DNA of 64,000 bases. Source: Lichina pygmaea (taxonomy: Eukaryota; Ascomycota; Lichinomycetes; Lichinales; Lichinaceae). The notes under the pieces are model-generated. The model was not told where the DNA came from and searched no databases. It saw only the letters and a list, made by a program, of their open reading frames with translations. Positions 58,675-64,000 of this stretch are shown piece by piece. Where the stretch lies: assembly GCA_963422465.1 (NCBI GenBank), contig OY730174.1, forward strand, positions 1,612,001 to 1,676,000. The letters are read 5' to 3'. The position numbers and the translations under genes were made by a program. The stretch's first letter is position 1. Each line of letters begins with the position of its first letter.

Positions 58675-59637
58675 TTAGTTGAAGTAACTACAGTTGCAGT
58701 GGGTTTGTAGGGCGATACTGTACTTAGAACATGATCTTATCTTTGCCTTTTACTGTACAATGTAAAGAGTAGTTCCGGCAGTGTTCTTGACGGCTTATGG
58801 CAGCACTTGAGTGATGAATGACCTCCACTAAAACCACTTGTTTCCCTCTCCATCTGGCCAGGCAAGATCTACACATCAAAGATCACTTTGAGAACATGAC
58901 TACATACAGCACTTATAACCGAGGGCTATTTGAATACTCTCTGATTGATCGAAGGGTGCTGCAAATTTCTGTGGGTATCATACGCTGCAGGAAAAGTCCA
59001 CAAGCAAAGGCAGGTGCAAAAGTGGAGGGGGAATGAGGACTGCAGGAGGGGAGTGTCGAAAGGAAGGAAAAGGTAGGAGAGGTGAGAGAAAGAAAGGGAA
59101 GAGAGGAATGCTGGCGACAGGCGTGAAGTGATTCGCCGAGGCTTGTATAGAGTGGAGATTCAGGTGGGAGAACGAGGAAAAGAGAAGAGTGTCGACGGGA
59201 GATGGAGGGGTGGAGATGATTCACCAGGAAAAGAAGAGACGAGGAAGAGAATTGCCAGTCGGGAGGAGAGGAAGAAGGAGGAAAAGCTCTGTTGGAGAGG
59301 GGCCATTGTGTGATGATGCGTCCAGTGATTGATACGTACTGTCGCCCTTGTTTGATGGCAAGAAAGAAAATGCCGCTGTCGGTGCCGACGGGTTGATCAC
59401 CCGGCGGCTTCGACGCCATTCGTGGCCGCACACATGGACCGAGAGAAACTCCGCAGACCGAAACCCGACCGATGCAGACGTGAAAGACGACCGTAGCCTC
59501 CCAATGCATATGGTCGTGGCGAGTGTTTCCCCGGGCCCCATGCGCGCTCCCGTAAATGCAGATGCAAGAAAGATGAAGAGAAAATGGGAACCGTCAATGC
59601 CTGATGCTGATGTGGACGCTAATGTCAATTTCCGCGC

Positions 59638-59693
59638 TGATGCCGATGCCGATGCCGATGCCGATGCCGATGCCGATGCCGATGCCGATGCCG
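59638..59693 (+). repeat. GATGCC hexanucleotide array
   Basis: About nine nearly perfect copies. One frame would read Asp-Ala repeats, but no gene model supports translation. Confidence 0.85.
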
Positions 59694-59893
59694 AGTACGA
59701 TGCCGATTCCGACGCCGACGCCGACGCTAATGTTGTTGATGCCGGTTCAACCTCGGTTCCAGCCCATGCGCCCGCGCAGACCAGATGAGACCCCATGTCG
59801 ATAAACAGGAAAGAAGAGAACCCCGGCCCGGTGGTCACGAGTCGAGACGGACACGGAGCTCGTGGCGCGGTCGAGAAGAACAGGAGACGACGG

Positions 59894-61198
59894 TCATCGC
59901 TGGAGGTGGTGCGAGAAGAGCTCCTGCCTGAGCCAGCCGACGCGATCGTAGGCGGTCCAGAGCTTGCTCGCCTTGTTGACGTCGATCTTGCAGGCCTGCT
60001 GGCTGTCGGTCTTGCGGAACTCCTTGCCGATGCGCATCGCCTCGATCCGGGCCTGGAAGATGCGCCGCTTGGTGCAGAGGTAGGTCGCGCATGAGAGCCG
60101 CAGCGTCGAGGCCAGCTGGATCTCGGCCGGGTGGAGCAGGCCGCGGTTCGGGTCGTTGGTGAGGTCGAGCGCCTGGCCGCGCCATTCGGCCTTGAGCAGA
60201 TTGGCGCTGTTGGGCGGCAGGGTCGAGAGAGGCGGGGAGAAGTCCGGCAGCGAGCCGAAGTTGACGTCCTCCCGGCTCGGCGCCACGACGCGCCTGGGCC
60301 AGCTGCGTTGGGCGGAGCCAGTGTTCTGCGGCTGCGGCTGAGGCCGCGTCGGCGTCCGCGGCTGCGACCGCTGCCGCGACCGCTGCCTCCTCGTCCTCGT
60401 CGGCGTCGTGGAGTCCGGGAGCGGCGGCGGGGCGCGGGACGCGCGGGACCCCGTCGGCTGCACCGACGCCGGGGGTGGGGTGGGTAGCCGATGCGTGGAC
60501 CCCCGCCGTTGCTCGTCGAGCCTGGCGCCGCCGGATACGGGCAGCGGTGCGATCCTGGGATAGGACGACCTGCCGTTGATGGCGGCGGGCAAGGTGGCAC
60601 GTTTCCCGACCCGGCTGGCTCCGCCGAAGCGCTCGTCCAGGAAGCGCCGCTCCTGCTGGAGCCAGCGTCGAGGGGCCTCGGCGTACCGCTGCGAGACGAT
60701 GGGCACGACGGACAGCGCGAGCAGGTACTCGGCGCGCGTCGGCGCGGGCCGCGAGGTGTTGTGGACGCCCTGCATGTGCCGAGTCACGAGCGCGTTGAGG
60801 TTGGCCTTTGCCCGTGGCGACGCGCCTTCGAAGAGGGGCTGGATGGTGGGGAGGGCGCCACCCGAGCCGCGCGGCGTTCGCGAGGTGAAGATGGGGTCCT
60901 CGATGGCCGAGCGATGCTCTTCCGCTTCGGGGGGCATCCGCTCATCGACGGGCGTGAACGGCACCACCGCATCGCCGGGCCGTCCGGCGGGCGTCTCCGG
61001 CGGCGTGAAGGGCTGGCTTCTCCCGTGCAGCAGCTGGCCTCTCGTGGGCGACAGCAGCGCCGTTTCGTCCCTGTGCGCCATCGAATCGTGGGCCGTCGCG
61101 CTGCCAATCGAAGTCCTGGGCGTCGTCGGTACCCTCATCGGTGAAAGCTCCTCCGACGCGTCTGCCGCCGGTGGCGAGAGGAGCTTGGAGAGGTCCAT
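59894..61198 (-). CDS. SWIRM-domain protein (Fun19/Laf-like)
   Basis: Intronless frame, 434 residues, starting MDLSKLLSPPAADASEELSP. The first 300 residues are disordered, rich in Pro/Thr/Arg with many SPxR/TPxR sites, interrupted by a helical patch (ANLNALVTRHMQG, AEYLLALSVVPIVSQRY). The C-terminal SWIRM domain covers about residues 320-430: DFSPPLSTLPPNSANLLKAE, WRGQALDLTNDPNRGLLHPA, EIQLASTLRLSCATYLCTKR and FRKTDSQQACKIDVNKASKL. This version is shared by yeast Fun19 and fission-yeast Laf1/Laf2, the latter linked to the Clr6/Rpd3L histone deacetylase complex. A chromatin role is therefore likely by homology but unproven here. Confidence 0.87.
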   Translation of the reverse strand: MDLSKLLSPPAADASEELSPMRVPTTPRTSIGSATAHDSMAHRDETALLSPTRGQLLHGRSQPFTPPETPAGRPGDAVVPFTPVDERMPPEAEEHRSAIEDPIFTSRTPRGSGGALPTIQPLFEGASPRAKANLNALVTRHMQGVHNTSRPAPTRAEYLLALSVVPIVSQRYAEAPRRWLQQERRFLDERFGGASRVGKRATLPAAINGRSSYPRIAPLPVSGGARLDEQRRGSTHRLPTPPPASVQPTGSRASRAPPPLPDSTTPTRTRRQRSRQRSQPRTPTRPQPQPQNTGSAQRSWPRRVVAPSREDVNFGSLPDFSPPLSTLPPNSANLLKAEWRGQALDLTNDPNRGLLHPAEIQLASTLRLSCATYLCTKRRIFQARIEAMRIGKEFRKTDSQQACKIDVNKASKLWTAYDRVGWLRQELFSHHLQR

Positions 61199-61304
61199 CC
61201 GTGGAGTTTGCGCCCAGCGCGCGCGACCGCTTGGAGGGGGCCCGGTGGCCGAGATTGTTGGAGACCGAGCCGCCTTTGCTGGTCGTCGCGGTTCTCTCCT
61301 TCTC

Positions 61305-61307
<3 letters not shown>

Positions 61308-61369
<62 letters not shown>
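61308..61369 (+). repeat. CT dinucleotide microsatellite
   Basis: About 30 uninterrupted CT units, upstream of the SWIRM-domain gene start. Confidence 0.9.
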
Positions 61370-61372
<3 letters not shown>

Positions 61373-62625
61373 GATCCGTCGGTCGAGGCTACCCAGCTGG
61401 GGAGTTGGTATGCGGTCAGCCGAGGCCGTGAGTATGTGAGATGGGGAGATGACGACGACGATGATGGTGATGATGATGATGATGCGGGGAGAAGGACGTG
61501 AGACGAGCAGAGAGGTACCTCGCGGTTGAGCTCAATGCCGTGTAAGCCTTCAATAGGAACGGGCTGGCGTGAATCTTTTGCCGAGCGAGCTAGAAATGCC
61601 TGGCAGAAACAGGGTCCTTCCAGGGAACACTGTAGATCCTCAATTGACGGGCCGGCTTAGATATCATTGGGGGAAGGGCCTTCTTGGCTGCCTCCCGGGG
61701 ATTGCCTCCGGATCGACGTTCGTCGTCCGAGACCGAATCGGCCCGGAAGCTGCTGGTGACGCCGCTGATGGACGCGCAGGCGCCCGGTTTGTCAGCCCGG
61801 CGGCGGAGTACGGTATCTCCGTACCGTTCCAATTGGCTTTCGGTGGCGACGGTGACCCAATCGACCGGGATGGTCGATTACGTAATCGTGGCTGTGCCGG
61901 AGGGGGGCGTGATCTGTCAGTTTGCTGGAACGGCCGATCGAATGGAGTGCGTCAGTGACTCAATCGGTCGGCGCACGACTCAGCGGTGCCCCGTCGGGCG
62001 CGAGCGAGCTTTGGCCGACCAATTCCCGGTTCCTCGACTCCCAAGATGCGGTGGCAGGCTGCGACAGGCTCCAGCCGGTTCGGTTCGACGACGTCGTGGC
62101 CGTGAGATGTCGAAGTGTTGGGCTGCTGTTGTCGCGCAGCGGCTGCGAGGAAGAGAAGGTTGAGTGTCGAGTGTCGAGTGTCGAGTGTTGCGTCGTCGTT
62201 GGCGCGGGGCGGGTGATGACGTTTTATATCTCGATGCAGCTCTGCCCGGCCGGTGAGTCGCGCCGGATGACAATTAGAATGACAATAGGATCCCAGACGG
62301 CCAATTCAATCGAGCGCGGGGATCAATGACGGTGATATGTGTCAGACCGGCTTGAGAAGGTCAATGCCTATGCCACCGTGCGACCGTCGATTTTAGCTTC
62401 GTCCCTGCAAGGTGGCCTTTGCCCAGAGTCGGGTAAAGCAGCAGGCATCGCCAGATTCCAGGACTGACCAATCTTCAATTCACGGTCGGAATAAGGCTTG
62501 CGCGTCGTCGACAGGGTTGCCCGTTCTTTTCCTGGAATGCCCGTCTCGACCCTCCTGCCTGGCCCGAAAAAGAAAAAGAGGGTTTTACGTGGTGGAGTCG
62601 GTATGGCGCGCCGTCGGCGTCCGGC

Positions 62626-62688
62626 GTGACCGAGTGACCGAGTGACCGAGTGACCGAGTGACCGAGTGACCGAGTGACCGAGTGACGG
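62626..62688 (+). repeat. 8-bp tandem repeat (GTGACCGA)n
   Basis: Seven to eight perfect copies followed by GGACCGAC variants; the 8-bp period rules out conserved coding use. Confidence 0.9.
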
Positions 62689-64000
62689 ACGGACCGACGG
62701 ACCGACGCTAGCCAAATCGAGCTCTGTGCGCGCGACCCCGTGACCCCGTGACTGGCCGTAGGACGTAGCCGCGTACCGGTCGGCGTACCGGTACGTACGG
62801 AGGTACGTAACGTACGTACGCCTGCTGGGCAGACCCTCCGACGACGTCGCACGACAGCCTGAGGAAGCCAGTCGAGGAGCTAGACAGCAATGTCGGCACC
62901 GGTGGGGCCCCACACCCCCCTCCCCCCAACGGGTCCGGATCCTGAGGTCCTTCTTATGTCCGAACCTGCCGGGACGAAGCAATACGTGAAACGGAGGCAG
63001 CGCAGAGCGGAGCAGGGCGAGAGGACCGCAGCGCCAAGCCGCAATACGTCTCGGCGGATCTCAATCTGGCAGCTGCAGGCAGAACTGTCGTCGTCAGGCA
63101 GTGGTACAGAGGCTCTGGAGAGGCCGTCGTTGCTTGATCGAGCTCAATGGTGCGAGAGTCGGTCGAGGTGGGCTTCAGCCTCGTGCCCGGGCGGCAGTGA
63201 CCAGTGGCCGTGGGAGTCAATTCTTCGCGACGGTGTCGGCTGCGGCGACGCCTGATCGATCGACCGTCCTCAACCTCGGTGGATGCCTGCCCCGCCTGGT
63301 CTGACGCCAGGTGAGTCTTGTTCGACTGCTTCGTCTTCGCCTTCTTGTCCGTCTTTTCCGACTGGTTCGAACCGTTCGAATTAGCCCAATTGATTCAATT
63401 GATCGACTTCTCCGACTTCTCTGTCTCGTCCTACTTATCCAACTTGTTCGACTTGGTCGACCGATACCACTCCTCGGTTTGGTTTCTATCGTGCGTCCCC
63501 GAGGACAGCTGTCTGGCCGTCCTGGCCAAGCTGCGAACTTGATTAAATTCAGAGATGGAAGTAGAAGAATATGAAAAAGATAAGAGAGGTCAATCACAGT
63601 CAAGTTGAGAGGAAGAAAGGAGAAGGTTGAGCGACGCCTGGGTTAGCAAGGGGCCGGGGACTGAGGAGTATCGCACTTACGTAAGCTCCGGAGTTGATGA
63701 CAGAGATCTGGGTAGGGGGGGCAGGGGGGGGGGTTACCTTATCTTAGCGCGGTCTGGTAGGGGCAGGCTACCTTTGCCGCTCTTCGAGGGTGGTGGTGGC
63801 GGCGGTCATGAGACCCTCGTGCCTCTCCCAATCCCGCTCCGGCCGTACCCTCTTCGGCCGAGATCTGATGACGCCGAGCACGTGATAGAGTCTACTCGTA
63901 CGTGAACCGATGTCTGAAGAACGAGGGCCTGTTGTTCTTAGTCAGCAAAGGTATGCGAATCTATTATCGTACGAGTACGAGTACGACCAGTCCAGGGCTT

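Larger units (their letters stand above)
57583..59893. other. Intergenic with AT-richer block
   Basis: The CDC50 promoter is at the left. From about 57950 to 58800 the sequence is clearly more AT-rich than its surroundings and lacks open frames; a 21-nt poly-G run sits at 58654-58674. A GATGCC hexamer array (59638-59693) lies near the end of the SWIRM gene. Confidence 0.5.
61199..64000. other. Right-end region, no convincing gene
   Basis: A CT microsatellite (about 61308-61369) lies just upstream of the SWIRM gene. Then come GATGATG words (61450-61490), GAGTGTC repeats (62163-62190), the octamer array (62626-62688), a GTAC patch (62770-62825) and degenerate TTCGACTTCTC-like words (63300-63470). 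Open frames are short and unrecognised; a gene with small exons cannot be excluded. Confidence 0.4.

Noticed and set aside
59348-59788. Asp-Ala repeat protein on the plus strand
   Set aside because: The frame is driven by the GATGCC array and shows no conserved domain or splice context.

Overview
The window looks like nuclear DNA from a filamentous ascomycete (Pezizomycotina); class and genus are not resolved. The evidence is dense, intron-rich genes with mostly 50-120 nt GT-AG introns. The Atg8 core, the Cdc50 C-terminus, the Adk1 N-terminus, a HookA dynein adaptor and a SWIRM/Fun19-type protein all read like their filamentous-ascomycete counterparts, and there is a Fot1/pogo transposon. Two runs of exactly 200 N (7435-7634 and 40018-40217) are scaffold gaps.

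Layout. 1-6.6 kb: end of the mitochondrial GTP/GDP carrier GGC1 (+), a probable NCE101-family gene (+), ATG8 (-) and the haem gene HEM13 (+). 8.6-17.1 kb: a Hook-type coiled-coil dynein adaptor (-), a small secreted I9-like inhibitor (-) and the mRNA 3'-end factor PCF11 (+). 17.9-20.3 kb: a 2.4-kb Fot1/pogo DNA transposon with about 105-bp inverted repeats and TA flanks. 21.7-26.6 kb: ADK1 (-) divergent from RPN8 (+), then a SWIM-domain Sws1/Shu2-like gene (-). 28.7-34.5 kb: a secreted class-3 lipase (+) and a ubiquitin-specific protease (-). 34.6-42.9 kb: an unassigned coding-like stretch (-), TRM9 (+) and a Myb/SANT gene (-), the last two with many homopolymer-type frame breaks beside the second gap, then a 199-bp MITE. 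42.9-61.2 kb: tubulin cofactor B (+), a CENP-C/Mif2 gene (-), RNH201 (+), a secreted M43 metalloprotease (-), CDC50 (-) and a SWIRM-domain gene (-).

The genes are mostly single-copy housekeeping genes transcribed independently. They do not form a metabolic cluster. Three secreted products (I9-like protein, lipase, M43 protease) are scattered among them. Divergent pairs that share short promoters are ATG8/HEM13, I9/PCF11, ADK1/RPN8 and MIF2/RNH201.

Intergenic DNA is rich in GTAC/TACGTA palindromes, minisatellites and long homopurine or poly-G tracts. The points most worth a second look are the hairpin-built transposon ends, the CENP-C homologue without a recognisable CENP-C motif and with an odd tail, the ubiquitin protease with an atypical Cys box and repeated tail, and the block of frame breaks in TRM9 and MYB.
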